A stretch of DNA of 64,000 nucleotides from Flavobacterium terrae (GTDB lineage Bacteria > Bacteroidota > Bacteroidia > Flavobacteriales > Flavobacteriaceae), in the NCBI RefSeq assembly GCF_900142035.1, contig NZ_FQZI01000005.1, positions 1 through 64,000 of the forward strand, given 5' to 3'. Of this stretch, positions 36,810 to 45,639 are shown one piece after another. The number at the start of each line of letters is the position of its first letter. The stretch's first letter is position 1. The notes beneath the pieces were generated by a model that saw only the letters and a program-made list of their open reading frames with translations, did no database searches and was not told the origin of the DNA. The translations under genes and the position numbers were made by a program.

Positions 36810-36954
36810 GAAGAAAAATTTTAATTCTCAAAAATAAGGTTTCTCAATTTAAAAACGAGGAAAAAATGGGTTTAGTATCTATTTCCTTGATTTGATAAAA
36901 TTTATTTTGAATACGTTCGTTAACTTATTACTTTTACGAAATAAATTAAAAATC

Positions 36955-37638
36955 ATGTCGCAAACCATCTTATCGTTAAACAGCGTTAATATATACCAAG
37001 AAGGAAATAAAATTTTATCAGATATTAATCTTAAAGTAAGTCCAGGTGAGTTTTTGTACATTATAGGTAAAACAGGTTCAGGAAAAAGTAGTTTCATGAA
37101 AACACTTTATGCCGATTTGCCTTTAACTCATGGTGAAGGAACTATTGTTGACTATGATTTGAATGGTTTAGTTGATGATGACATTCCTTTTTTAAGAAGA
37201 CGAATAGGAATTGTTTTCCAAGATTTTAAATTATTACCAGACCGAAGCGTAAACAACAACATGCTTTTTGTTTTAAAAGCTACGGGTTGGGAGGACCAAG
37301 GAGCAATGCAAGATAAAATTGATGAAGTATTGGACAAAGTTGGAATGAAAAATCTAGCGAATAAAATGCCACATCAATTGTCTGGAGGAGAGCAGCAACG
37401 CGTTGCCATTGCTAGAGCCTTACTAAACGATCCTGAGTTAATTCTTGCTGATGAACCTACCGGAAACCTAGATCCTCAAACGAGTATGGAAGTTATGGAA
37501 GTTTTGAAAAAAATTAACCAAAACGGTAAAACCATCATCATGGCGACACACGATTACGCTTTATTGATGAAATATCCTTCAAAAACATTAAAATGTGAAG
37601 ACGGAGCTATATTTGAAGTAGTTCAAAGAACAGTTTAA
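36955..37638 (+). CDS. ftsE: cell-division ATP-binding protein FtsE
   Basis: FtsE and FtsX form an ABC-type complex that activates cell-wall hydrolases at the septum. The 227 residues show Walker [10 protein letters not shown] (about 41), [15 protein letters not shown], the signature [20 protein letters not shown], Walker [14 protein letters not shown] and the H-loop ATHDY. I start at ATG 36955; the longer frame from 36892 has no support. ftsX is not next to it in this window. A terminator follows (37661). Confidence 0.9.
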   Translation: MSQTILSLNSVNIYQEGNKILSDINLKVSPGEFLYIIGKTGSGKSSFMKTLYADLPLTHGEGTIVDYDLNGLVDDDIPFLRRRIGIVFQDFKLLPDRSVNNNMLFVLKATGWEDQGAMQDKIDEVLDKVGMKNLANKMPHQLSGGEQQRVAIARALLNDPELILADEPTGNLDPQTSMEVMEVLKKINQNGKTIIMATHDYALLMKYPSKTLKCEDGAIFEVVQRTV

Positions 37639-37660
37639 AACATTCAGTTATATAATTTAA

Positions 37661-37687
37661 GAGAGGCATTTGCCTCTTTTTTTATTT
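37661..37687 (+). terminator. terminator after ftsE
   Basis: AGAGGCA and TGCCTCT pair around TT, followed by eight T. Confidence 0.88.
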
Positions 37688-37706
37688 ACTATTCTTAGCT
37701 AGCCCA

Positions 37707-37726
37707 CACTTCGACTACGCTCAGTG
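37707..37726. repeat. interspersed 20-mer, copy 2
   Basis: Identical to 33754-33773 and 37820-37839. Confidence 0.85.
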
Positions 37727-37819
37727 TGCGTCAATCAAACAAAGAACCTTTTTAAAATGGGCGTTTGACCAAATCCGAAACATAATTACATAAAAAATAA
37801 AACTTTACCTCTCAAACAA

Positions 37820-37839
37820 CACTTCGACTACGCTCAGTG
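37820..37839. repeat. interspersed 20-mer, copy 3
   Basis: Identical to the other two copies; it ends 13 nt before the FNR-like box of hemN. Confidence 0.85.
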
Positions 37840-37852
37840 TTCAGCTACAAGT

Positions 37853-37896
37853 ATGACAATTATCATTTTTAATACAAATAACTCAAAGTATTTTTG
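37853..37896 (+). promoter_or_regulatory. hemN promoter with FNR-like box
   Basis: ATGACAATTATCAT (37853-37866) is an FNR-like inverted repeat (TGA-N6-TCA). TATTTTTG (37889-37896) is the -7 element 22 nt downstream, and no -33 TTG is present. The box centre would lie near -41.5 from the start, the position of a class II activator site. The same layout stands before ccoS. Confidence 0.7.
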
Positions 37897-37917
37897 AATT
37901 TGTAAAATCATATCATT

Positions 37918-39282
37918 ATGACCACTTCATTAGTTCAAAAATACAACGTTCCAGGACCAAGATATACCAGCTACCCTACCGTGCCGTATTGGGAAGAAGA
38001 ACATTTTTCTTCAGAGAAATGGAAACAAACCTTAATACAATCTTTTAAGGAAAGTAATACCACCGAAGGCATCAGTTTGTATATCCATTTACCGTTTTGC
38101 GAAAGCTTGTGTACCTTTTGTGGTTGTCACAAACGCATTACCAAACGCCACGAGGTCGAAGATCCTTACATTACAGCCGTCCTAAAAGAGTGGGAATTGT
38201 ATTGCGAGTTGTTTCCAGAAAAACCTATCATAAAAGAAATTCATTTGGGTGGTGGCACACCTACATTTTTCTCTAGTCATAATCTAAAACGCTTGATTAA
38301 TGGTATTACCAGTAAAGCTACAATCGCTCCTGAACACGAATTTAGCTTTGAAGGCCATCCTAACAATACTACACGAGAGCATTTACAAACCTTATACGAT
38401 TTAGGCTTTCGCCGAGTAAGTTATGGTGTGCAAGATTATAGCGAAACCGTTCAAAAAGCGATTCATCGTATGCAACCGTTTCATAATGTAGCCAAAGTAA
38501 CGCTTTGGGCCAAAGAAATAGGCTACACCTCTATTTCGCATGACTTGGTTTTTGGTTTACCTTTTCAAGGCATCGAAAATATCGTAGACACCATAGAAAA
38601 AACCAAATCCCTCTCCCCTGACCGACTAGCATTTTACAGTTACGCGCATGTACCGTGGATAAAAGGCAATGGCCAACGCGGCTTTAAAGATGAAGATGTA
38701 CCAAAAGACGAAGAAAAACGCAAACTCTACGAAATAGGCAAACAGCTACTAGCAAAAAAAGGCTATCACGAGATAGGCATGGATCATTTTGCAAAGAAAA
38801 ATGACAGTATGTACGAAGCCTTTCGAGAAGGGAAATTACACCGCAACTTTATGGGCTACACGGCATCAAAAACTCAACTTATGATAGGATTAGGAGCATC
38901 GTCTATAAGTGATAGTTGGTACAGTTTTGCTCAAAACGAGAAAAATATTGAAGACTATTATGCTCGACTAGAACAGAACGAAATACCAGTATATCGTGGA
39001 CATATTTTATCAACAGAAGACCTCATCATACGCCAACACATTTTAAACTTAATGTGCCAGTTTACGACTTCATGGGATGAAAAGCATTTATATTTTCCTG
39101 AACTACCCGAAGTACTCTCTCGACTAGAAGAAATGGAGCACGATGGTCTACTTATCCTGCAACACAACGCGATCACCGTTACCGAAAAAGGCAAACCGTT
39201 TGTACGCAACATTTGCATGGCTTTTGACTTACGATTGAAACGCAAAGCACCTCAAACACAGTTGTTTTCTATGACTGTTTAA
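37918..39282 (+). CDS. hemN: oxygen-independent coproporphyrinogen III oxidase
   Basis: HemN is a radical-SAM enzyme that makes protoporphyrinogen IX from coproporphyrinogen III without oxygen. The 454 residues begin with the substrate-binding PGPRYTSYPTVPYW and hold the radical-SAM cluster motif CESLCTFCGC (Cys-x3-Cys-x2-Cys, about 60-67). HLGGGTPTFF and GVQDYSETVQKAIHRMQPF are further family marks. The length and all key residues are in place. The FNR-like box upstream fits its use at low oxygen and links it to the cbb3-oxidase genes. Confidence 0.96.
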   Translation: MTTSLVQKYNVPGPRYTSYPTVPYWEEEHFSSEKWKQTLIQSFKESNTTEGISLYIHLPFCESLCTFCGCHKRITKRHEVEDPYITAVLKEWELYCELFPEKPIIKEIHLGGGTPTFFSSHNLKRLINGITSKATIAPEHEFSFEGHPNNTTREHLQTLYDLGFRRVSYGVQDYSETVQKAIHRMQPFHNVAKVTLWAKEIGYTSISHDLVFGLPFQGIENIVDTIEKTKSLSPDRLAFYSYAHVPWIKGNGQRGFKDEDVPKDEEKRKLYEIGKQLLAKKGYHEIGMDHFAKKNDSMYEAFREGKLHRNFMGYTASKTQLMIGLGASSISDSWYSFAQNEKNIEDYYARLEQNEIPVYRGHILSTEDLIIRQHILNLMCQFTTSWDEKHLYFPELPEVLSRLEEMEHDGLLILQHNAITVTEKGKPFVRNICMAFDLRLKRKAPQTQLFSMTV

Positions 39283-39376
39283 CAAGATTTTTTTTATAAG
39301 TATTTTGGTTTTACTGAAACTCATTTTGTAGATTTGGGGTAAAGAGTATATCCAGCTTATTTTATTGAGTTGTGTG

Positions 39377-39384
39377 TATTTTTG
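39377..39384 (+). promoter_or_regulatory. -7 element before the OLD-like ATPase gene
   Basis: TATTTTTG fits the -7 consensus 38 nt before the start; no -33 TTG was seen at the right distance. Confidence 0.45.
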
Positions 39385-39422
39385 ATATAGACAATATTTA
39401 AAAAAATTGCAACAATAAAAAA

Positions 39423-41402
39423 ATGAAGATAACTTTACTCGATAAATACAAATCATTACATCCATTTGAAAGTGACGAATTAGATTCTCTGACAGTTATT
39501 ACTGGTAAGAATGGAAGCGGAAAATCTCAATTATTAAATTTAATTTTCACTAAATTCAAAAATGCTCCTGAAGTTTCAAGCATCAGAATAAGTCTTTCGC
39601 CTGAAGTAGAAAGAATTCAATTTGAAGGTATTATAAAAGATAATCTTAAAAATATCTCATACGACGAATGGAAATCGGTAGTCAAAAAACTTCTAGATGA
39701 TTTTAAAAATTTAAATGGAAACAATATTAAATTATTAGAATACATTTTAGATAAAAATTTGCAAAGTAAAATTAAATATTCAATTTTAAGCAAAATCCTA
39801 TCTGATGAGCCTGAATATTTAGAATTGTTAAAAATCAACGTTTCAGAAGTTTTGAATCGAAATATTGAAACCATTACAAGAATAACAAAAACAGATGAAA
39901 ATAATGTTTTAAGAAAAATTTACAACAATAGAACCGAGAAACTTTTTCATTTCATTAAACATCTTAGCGAAAAATCAGGCAAAGCAATCGAAGCACTTAC
40001 AGAATTGGATTTTTTTAATTTACCAATAGACGAAAGTCTAATAGACAAAAACGAGTTATTCAGCTCCCAAATAGAGTATATATTCTATAATTATGCTAAA
40101 AGAAGAGATATAAATCGTAAAAATTGGTTTTTCAAAAAAGAGGATGGCGAAGAAAACGACTCAATTTCAGATGAAGATTTTATTCAATCTTTCCCTCAAC
40201 CTTGGGAAATTATTAATAGCATCTTGGAGGCCAATGGCTTGGATTTTTATTTTAAAGGAATAGAAAAGAAAGAGTTTAGTACAGATATCACTATCGATTT
40301 CACACTTTTAAAGAAGTCAACTTCAGAAGAAATACCGTTTAATGATCTATCTTCAGGTGAAAAAGTAATTATTGGTTTGATATTAAAACTTTTTACTTCT
40401 GAATATTATGGAAGAAATTTAAATTTTCCAGACCTAATTTTATTAGATGAGCCTGATGCTCATTTACATCCAGAAATGTCTAATCTTTTGATAAATGTAT
40501 TAGAAAAAACGTTTGTCACAAACTTTGGTATAAAAGTAATTTTTACAACACATAGTCCATCAACTATTGCATTATTAAATGAGAATAATATATATCAGAT
40601 TTCAAATGGCCAAGACACATCATTAAAAAAAATTTCGAAGGACGAAGCATTAAAAATGCTTACCAGTTTCATTCCTACATTAAACATAGATTATAAAAAT
40701 CACAAACAAGTATTTGTAGAAAGCCCAACTGATAGATTTTATTATCAAATAATTTTTGACAAGAGATCACAATATGAGAAATACCCATTTAAGTTGTATT
40801 TCATTTCTAATGGTTATGGAAAAGGTAGCAGTTCTCAAGTAATCGAAACCGTAGATGCAATCAGAAAATCTGAAAACAAGTCATTTTTTGGCATAATTGA
40901 TTGGGACAAAGTAAATGAAGATAGCGATTATATAAAAGTTCATGGTGAAAATATCAGATATAGCATTGAAAACTATGTTTATGATCCAATCTATTTAGTA
41001 ATGCAATTGATGGAACTGAAAGCTCATAATGTTCATGGTGAACTTGGTTTGGATGAAACCTATAATCAATATCAATTAGGTAATGAAAAAGATTTAGCTG
41101 AAAAAGCAGTAGACTGGTTTTTTGAGAAATTCTACAATAAATTCCAAATATCAGAAGAACTTAAACAAAATAGAAGAACAGTAAAATTTCTTAATGGTAT
41201 GGATTTTTTGATTCCAATTTGGTATCTTGAATTTCAAGGACATGATTTGGAATCTAAACTTAAGACTGTATTTCCTGCATTAGAAAAATACAGAAATGAA
41301 GGTGAATTGCAGAAGAACTTGAGTATCATTTCGGCAAAATGTTATCCTTTTGTTCATTTCGATACGATTGAAGTTTTTGAAAAAATAATAGACATCGGTT
41401 AA
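39423..41402 (+). CDS. OLD-like AAA ATPase with C-terminal TOPRIM-type domain
   Basis: The protein of 659 residues has an ABC/SMC-like ATPase: Walker A GKNGSGKSQ (28-36), a helical insertion (about 70-290), the signature-like LSSGEKVIIG, Walker B ILLDEPDAHLHPEM (about 340-353) and TTHSP (about 375). The C-terminal part has VFVESPTDRFYYQ (about 428, the TOPRIM Glu) and FGIIDWDK (about 489, the Asp-x-Asp). This order is that of OLD-family nucleases, several of which defend against phage. It is a single gene with no helicase or effector gene beside it. The defence role is inferred. Confidence 0.75.
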   Translation: MKITLLDKYKSLHPFESDELDSLTVITGKNGSGKSQLLNLIFTKFKNAPEVSSIRISLSPEVERIQFEGIIKDNLKNISYDEWKSVVKKLLDDFKNLNGNNIKLLEYILDKNLQSKIKYSILSKILSDEPEYLELLKINVSEVLNRNIETITRITKTDENNVLRKIYNNRTEKLFHFIKHLSEKSGKAIEALTELDFFNLPIDESLIDKNELFSSQIEYIFYNYAKRRDINRKNWFFKKEDGEENDSISDEDFIQSFPQPWEIINSILEANGLDFYFKGIEKKEFSTDITIDFTLLKKSTSEEIPFNDLSSGEKVIIGLILKLFTSEYYGRNLNFPDLILLDEPDAHLHPEMSNLLINVLEKTFVTNFGIKVIFTTHSPSTIALLNENNIYQISNGQDTSLKKISKDEALKMLTSFIPTLNIDYKNHKQVFVESPTDRFYYQIIFDKRSQYEKYPFKLYFISNGYGKGSSSQVIETVDAIRKSENKSFFGIIDWDKVNEDSDYIKVHGENIRYSIENYVYDPIYLVMQLMELKAHNVHGELGLDETYNQYQLGNEKDLAEKAVDWFFEKFYNKFQISEELKQNRRTVKFLNGMDFLIPIWYLEFQGHDLESKLKTVFPALEKYRNEGELQKNLSIISAKCYPFVHFDTIEVFEKIIDIG

Positions 41403-41645
41403 CACCTCTATAACACAAATTTACTTCTTCTGTTCGCTTCGCTCGAGTATAATCCGTGCTAGAAAAAAAAAGTCAACTACTTTTCTGTTTCAAAAAAATT
41501 ATTCCAAAAATTTTGAAACACTTTTTGTTGCAAAAAAATTATTCAAACTATTTTGCCACAGCTTTTGTGTTTAAAAATAAACCACAAAGTTTTTTACAGC
41601 AAAAACTTAATTTCATTACGAATAATCATCTGCTTAAAATCATAA
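41403..41645. other. AT-rich intergenic spacer with short repeats
   Basis: No gene. CAAAAAAATTATT occurs at 41491 and 41531 here and again at 43719 in another spacer, and CCGTGCTA followed by an A run occurs near 41453 and 43587. These may be parts of a lineage-specific intergenic repeat. Confidence 0.4.
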
Positions 41646-41676
41646 TTGTAAGAAAAAACTCATTTGATTATATTTG
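41646..41676 (+). promoter_or_regulatory. promoter of the GH25 gene
   Basis: TTG (41646-41648) and TATATTTG (41669-41676) are separated by 20 nt. Confidence 0.65.
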
Positions 41677-41695
41677 AAACTTATAATTACACCAA

Positions 41696-42412
41696 ATGAT
41701 TTCAAAATATTATCAATTCTCAATTACACTTTTGCTTATTGCATTGATTTGTTTATCTGCAATCCCTAAAAATCAAAATATTGATTCGACCATATCTGGT
41801 ATCGACATTTCTCATTTTCAAGGCGATGAAATTGATTATTTGAATAAAAAAGGAAGTCAGTTGGATTTTGTAATTTGTAAAGCAACAGAAGGACTAACGT
41901 ATACAGACCCAGATTTTAAGAGTAATTGGTCCATGATTAAAGAGCGTGGTTTTGTAAGAGGTGCTTATCATTTTTACCATTGTGCCGATGATCCAATACT
42001 ACAGGCTAATTATTATCTAAGCGTCATTGGTAATTTATCTTCAACTGATTTTCCTCCTATTGTAGATTTTGAAGAAAACAGTATTGATGCAGGTTGCAAT
42101 AAATCGAATCTACAAAAAAACTTGCTTCAGTTTTTATCCATTTTAGAACAAAAAACAGGACGAAAACCCATTTTGTATACAGACACCAACATTGGTAACG
42201 CCGAAATTAAAGATCCCGCTTTTGCAAATTACAAACTATGGATTGCCGATTACAATCCAGGTGTATCTGCTGCGGTTCCATCGGTTTGGAAAACAACTTC
42301 ATGGACGATATGGCAAAAAACTCAAAGTTATTCATTAGATAACTACACTAACGACTTTGATGTATTTAATGGTGACAGCGAAACCTTTGCTAAAGTCATA
42401 TTGGGTAATTAA
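41696..42412 (+). CDS. GH25 lysozyme (N-acetylmuramidase)
   Basis: The protein of 238 residues has an N-terminal hydrophobic segment (about 7-22), a signal or anchor, followed by a glycoside hydrolase 25 domain. Landmarks are SGIDISHFQGDEIDY with the first conserved Asp, ICKATEGLTYTDPDF, RGAYHFYHCADDP and the catalytic Asp-x-Glu in PPIVDFEEN. ILYTDTNIGN and YKLWIADYNPG, then WTIWQKTQSY, complete the fold. Members cut the glycan of peptidoglycan. It is probably exported and acts on cell wall of the cell itself or of others. Confidence 0.93.
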   Translation: MISKYYQFSITLLLIALICLSAIPKNQNIDSTISGIDISHFQGDEIDYLNKKGSQLDFVICKATEGLTYTDPDFKSNWSMIKERGFVRGAYHFYHCADDPILQANYYLSVIGNLSSTDFPPIVDFEENSIDAGCNKSNLQKNLLQFLSILEQKTGRKPILYTDTNIGNAEIKDPAFANYKLWIADYNPGVSAAVPSVWKTTSWTIWQKTQSYSLDNYTNDFDVFNGDSETFAKVILGN

Positions 42413-42571
42413 TTATTGAGTAGAAATAAGCTTCTTTATTTACCCTCTTTAATCTTTGTTTCATTCATATATCATTTAGCCATACCATAACTATAGTGAA
42501 ACTCATAACCAGTTATTATCGATTACAATATAGATTCTCAATTAATATTATAATAAAAAGTATTTCTATTG

Positions 42572-42579
42572 TAAGTTTG
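42572..42579 (+). promoter_or_regulatory. -7 element before the metal-dependent hydrolase gene
   Basis: TAAGTTTG fits TAnnTTTG 20 nt before the start at 42600. Confidence 0.45.
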
Positions 42580-42599
42580 GTCTTTTAAAGTAAATCCAA

Positions 42600-43562
42600 A
42601 TGGATAGTATTACACAAGCAGTTCTAGGTGCAGCAATAGGCGAAGTTGTTTTAGGTAAAAAAATTGGTTCCAAGGCAGCTTTATACGGCGCTGTTATTGG
42701 TTCGATTCCTGATTTTGATGTTGCCTTACGTCTATTTTATAGTCCTTATGAAATGCTTAGTATTCATAGGGGTTATAGTCACTCAATACTTTTTAGTTTT
42801 TTAGGCGCATTATTTCTTTCTTTTGGGCTCAAGAAGCTAAATCTATTTAAAACAATTTCTTATCCAATAATTTATCTTTTTACGTGGTTGTGTTTGTTTA
42901 CACACATGCTTTTAGATGCATTCACTGCTTATGGAACGCAATTATTTTTACCTTTTAGCAATACCCGTTTTGGTTTTGATAGTGTAAATGTAATTGATCC
43001 AGTTTACACACTTCCTTTACTGTTAGGGCTTATACTAAGTATTAAAATATATTCTAACACTAATGATCGTAGTAAGTATGCTAAATACGGGTTGTGGTTT
43101 AGCACTTCGTATTTAGTATTAACACTGGTTCATAAGGAAATGGTAAAAGAAAAGTTTTACAGCTCTTTTTCAGAAAAAAAAATAGCAACAAAAGAACTTC
43201 TAACTATGCCCGTTGGCATTGCTAACCTTAACTGGTATGGAATCGCAAAAACAAACGATAGCTTGTATATGCAACAGTACTCATTGTTAGGTGGTCTAAA
43301 AAATGAAGTTCACTCTTTTCCTATACACGAAAATTATTTAAACGAAGTAGATGCAGAAATGGCCAATACAATGCGTTGGTTTGCCAAAGGTTTTTATACG
43401 GTTGACAAAGTTGATAATGAAATTCGTATTTACAATTTACAAGTTGATATGCGAGGGGTGATTTTTGACGGTAAAAAATTAGTTCCTACAGCTGGTTATT
43501 TCAAATTGTTTTCTAATAATGGTAAAACCGAATTTGGCTCAGGAACAATTAGAAAAAAATAA
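42600..43562 (+). CDS. membrane-bound metal-dependent hydrolase (YbcI/DUF457 family)
   Basis: The protein of 320 residues starts with the family signature MDSITQAVLGAAIGEVVLGK and shows IPDFD, HRGYSHS, and HMLLDAFTAYGT, His and Asp clusters that are thought to bind metal. Four to five membrane segments lie in the first 190 residues; the C-terminal third is soluble (LNWYGIAKTND). The family is known mainly by sequence (YbcI/YdjM), and its substrate is not established. Confidence 0.88.
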   Translation: MDSITQAVLGAAIGEVVLGKKIGSKAALYGAVIGSIPDFDVALRLFYSPYEMLSIHRGYSHSILFSFLGALFLSFGLKKLNLFKTISYPIIYLFTWLCLFTHMLLDAFTAYGTQLFLPFSNTRFGFDSVNVIDPVYTLPLLLGLILSIKIYSNTNDRSKYAKYGLWFSTSYLVLTLVHKEMVKEKFYSSFSEKKIATKELLTMPVGIANLNWYGIAKTNDSLYMQQYSLLGGLKNEVHSFPIHENYLNEVDAEMANTMRWFAKGFYTVDKVDNEIRIYNLQVDMRGVIFDGKKLVPTAGYFKLFSNNGKTEFGSGTIRKK

Positions 43563-43744
43563 GCATAAATCGTTCAAATACAACTCCGTGCTAAAAAAAT
43601 ATTTTCTATAAAAAAGATACGGTTTTTGTGCCTAAAAAATGAAAATATAAAATTAGACACAAATTTTAGCTTGTATAAGACAGGCTCAGTTGTACCTATA
43701 AAAGCTCAGTACACTTTGCAAAAAAATTATTTAACTATAAAAAA

Positions 43745-43768
43745 AAAGCCCACTGTATAAGTGGGCTT
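43745..43768 (-). terminator. terminator after the YdcH-like gene
   Basis: GCCCACT and AGTGGGC pair around GTATA; the longer T run is on the minus strand, after the YdcH-like gene. Confidence 0.85.
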
Positions 43769-43773
43769 TTGAC

Positions 43774-44004
43774 TTAATTTTTCAACATGATGAATATCTC
43801 GTCTTTTAAAAACAATAACTTGGCTTTAAGCTCGTGCAGGTGTTCGTCTGTTGTGACTTCGGCACCAGAATTGTATTTGTGAATTTCGTGTTCCACTTCG
43901 TGGTATTCGTCAAAAAGTTTTCTAAAGTGATTGTCGGTTGTTTTTAAATCGTGAATTTTAGTAGTGAATTCTGGGAATTCGTTTAGTAAATTGTGTCTTT
44001 CCAT
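43774..44004 (-). CDS. YdcH-family protein (DUF465)
   Basis: The small protein of 76 residues is fully helical in appearance, with the usual start HNLLNEFPEFTTKIHDLKTT, a middle HFRKLFDEYHEVEHEIHKYN and an end LHELKAKLLFLKDEIFIML. YdcH/DUF465 proteins form short coiled coils; the function is not known. It stands alone behind the repeat copy at 44034 and in front of a terminator. Confidence 0.9.
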   Translation of the reverse strand: MERHNLLNEFPEFTTKIHDLKTTDNHFRKLFDEYHEVEHEIHKYNSGAEVTTDEHLHELKAKLLFLKDEIFIMLKN

Positions 44005-44033
44005 AGTATTAAAATTGTTAATTAGTTATTTTT

Positions 44034-44195
44034 TCATGTTCATTTTCTTTGCTTGTCCAAAGAAAACGAACCAAAAGAAAGGACACTTTTACAAGGTGTT
44101 TTTGACTTCGTCAAAACCGGAACTGAAATTCTAAAATTCCTACAAGGATTCGGAATTTTTTACGAATTTCGTTTCTACACTACGTAAAAGAGTTG
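44034..44195. repeat. long interspersed repeat, copy B
   Basis: Same repeat as 31765-31925 and in the same orientation, upstream of the YdcH-like gene. The first 60 nt are almost identical, and the later part differs more. Confidence 0.75.
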
Positions 44196-44265
44196 CAATG
44201 CTTTATATTACTTTTGTCTTATAATTAGAAACTTAACTTTTGTTTCTTTTGCAACAAATAAAAAT

Positions 44266-44967
44266 TTATCGGCAATGCGGTGTGTTTTGCACAAACAAAC
44301 TCACATTGCTTGGTGATACAAACGGAATGTCCAACCCCATACCTCTTAGCACAAACAATACCCCTACTCCTATTATCACCAAAGGAATTAGGTTCTGAAT
44401 TGTATTGCGAACGGGTAGTGTCATTACATTTGAAACATAAACTACCAAACTCATTAAAGGAATGGTTCCTACTCCGTACAAAGCCATATAAAAAACACTT
44501 AAATGAACTTGTTGCATCGCAATGGCTCCAAAAAGCGCTACATAGACTAATCCGCAGGGTAAAAAACCATTGAGCAACCCAATAGTGAATAACGAACCAT
44601 AGGTTTTCTTTTTAAACTGTGCTCCCAGCTTGGCTTTTACTTGACTAATAATCTTAAACACTGGTTTTGAAAAATTATATTGGGCGAAGACTTTTTCAGG
44701 CACTACAACTGCTGTTATCATTAAAATACCAACTAAAATTGACATTTTTTGCTGAAATCCAGCAAGAAAAAGTCCTCGTCCCAACAAACCAAAAAACAGT
44801 CCTAAAATGGAATAGGAAATTATTCTACCTAAATGATAGGTCATTATTTGTGTTACTTTTTTAGCCTCATTAGTTCTGTCTACAGGTAGCATCATCGCAA
44901 TAGGGCCACACATGCCCATGCAATGCAAACTACTTATTAAACCTAATATGAGTGCTGAATAGATCAT
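44266..44967 (-). CDS. sulfite exporter TauE/SafE-family membrane protein of the cco cluster
   Basis: The protein of 233 residues has about six membrane segments and the family start LILGLISSLHCMGMCGPIAM with its conserved Cys-x3-Cys. GLLNGFLPCGLVYVALFGAI lies in the middle. This branch (COG2836-like) is often found with cbb3-oxidase genes, where it has been linked to copper handling. It is the last gene of the leftward cco cluster, 93 nt after ccoH. It differs from the TSUP protein fused to siroheme synthase at 58462. A copper role is inferred from the context. Confidence 0.85.
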   Translation of the reverse strand: MIYSALILGLISSLHCMGMCGPIAMMLPVDRTNEAKKVTQIMTYHLGRIISYSILGLFFGLLGRGLFLAGFQQKMSILVGILMITAVVVPEKVFAQYNFSKPVFKIISQVKAKLGAQFKKKTYGSLFTIGLLNGFLPCGLVYVALFGAIAMQQVHLSVFYMALYGVGTIPLMSLVVYVSNVMTLPVRNTIQNLIPLVIIGVGVLFVLRGMGLDIPFVSPSNVSLFVQNTPHCR

Positions 44968-45060
44968 TTTATGTTCTTTAAGATAAGAGACAATAGACTA
45001 ATAGATTAAAGACAATTAAAAATATCTATCATCTCTAAGTCTTTCATCTATTTTCTCTTT

Positions 45061-45507
45061 TTATAAGTTTACTTTCTCTTTATTCAAATATCCTTTGCCT
45101 TGATACTTCCAATCGATTGCAATGTCCCAGCGACCGCCTACCAACTTTGTTTTAGGTATGAGCAAATTTGAAGAAGATAACGATATAGGTATATCGAAAT
45201 CTAATTTCTGGTTCGACGGTCGGTACAAGGACACATTTCCTTTTATTTTTTTGTAATCAAACCCTTTTGGAAAACATATTAGCAATCCTTCGCTTTTGGT
45301 TACTACTGTTACTTTTTCTGCAAGATCATAGGCATTTTGTGCTTTATCTAATTGTTCTTGATAGCCTAATTCTTTTTTATAATATTCTTCGGTAACCATT
45401 TCATGGTCGTACTTCATATCACCTTGCACTTTAAAAACAAAGTACAAAATGAACGTAATAAACAATGCAAATGCTATTACGATTCCTGTGCCCCAATTTG
45501 CTTTCAT
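45061..45507 (-). CDS. ccoH: FixH/CcoH-like cbb3-oxidase assembly protein
   Basis: The 148 residues have one N-terminal membrane segment (WGTGIVIAFALFITFILYFV) and a periplasmic FixH domain with DMKYDHEMVTEEYYKKELGY and the end WDIAIDWKYQGKGYLNKEKV. FixH/CcoH helps assemble or stabilise cbb3 oxidase. It lies between ccoG and the SafE-like gene. The spacers on both sides carry AGATAATAGAC-like imperfect repeats. Confidence 0.9.
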   Translation of the reverse strand: MKANWGTGIVIAFALFITFILYFVFKVQGDMKYDHEMVTEEYYKKELGYQEQLDKAQNAYDLAEKVTVVTKSEGLLICFPKGFDYKKIKGNVSLYRPSNQKLDFDIPISLSSSNLLIPKTKLVGGRWDIAIDWKYQGKGYLNKEKVNL

Positions 45508-45639
45508 AATTTTATTTTTATTAGAGAATAGATAATAGACAGATAGATAATAGACTATAAAACCCTTATTTTACTTTTATCTTTTTATCGTAATTTCTGT
45601 CTATCTATCATCTTTTCGTCTATTATCATTCTGTCTGAA

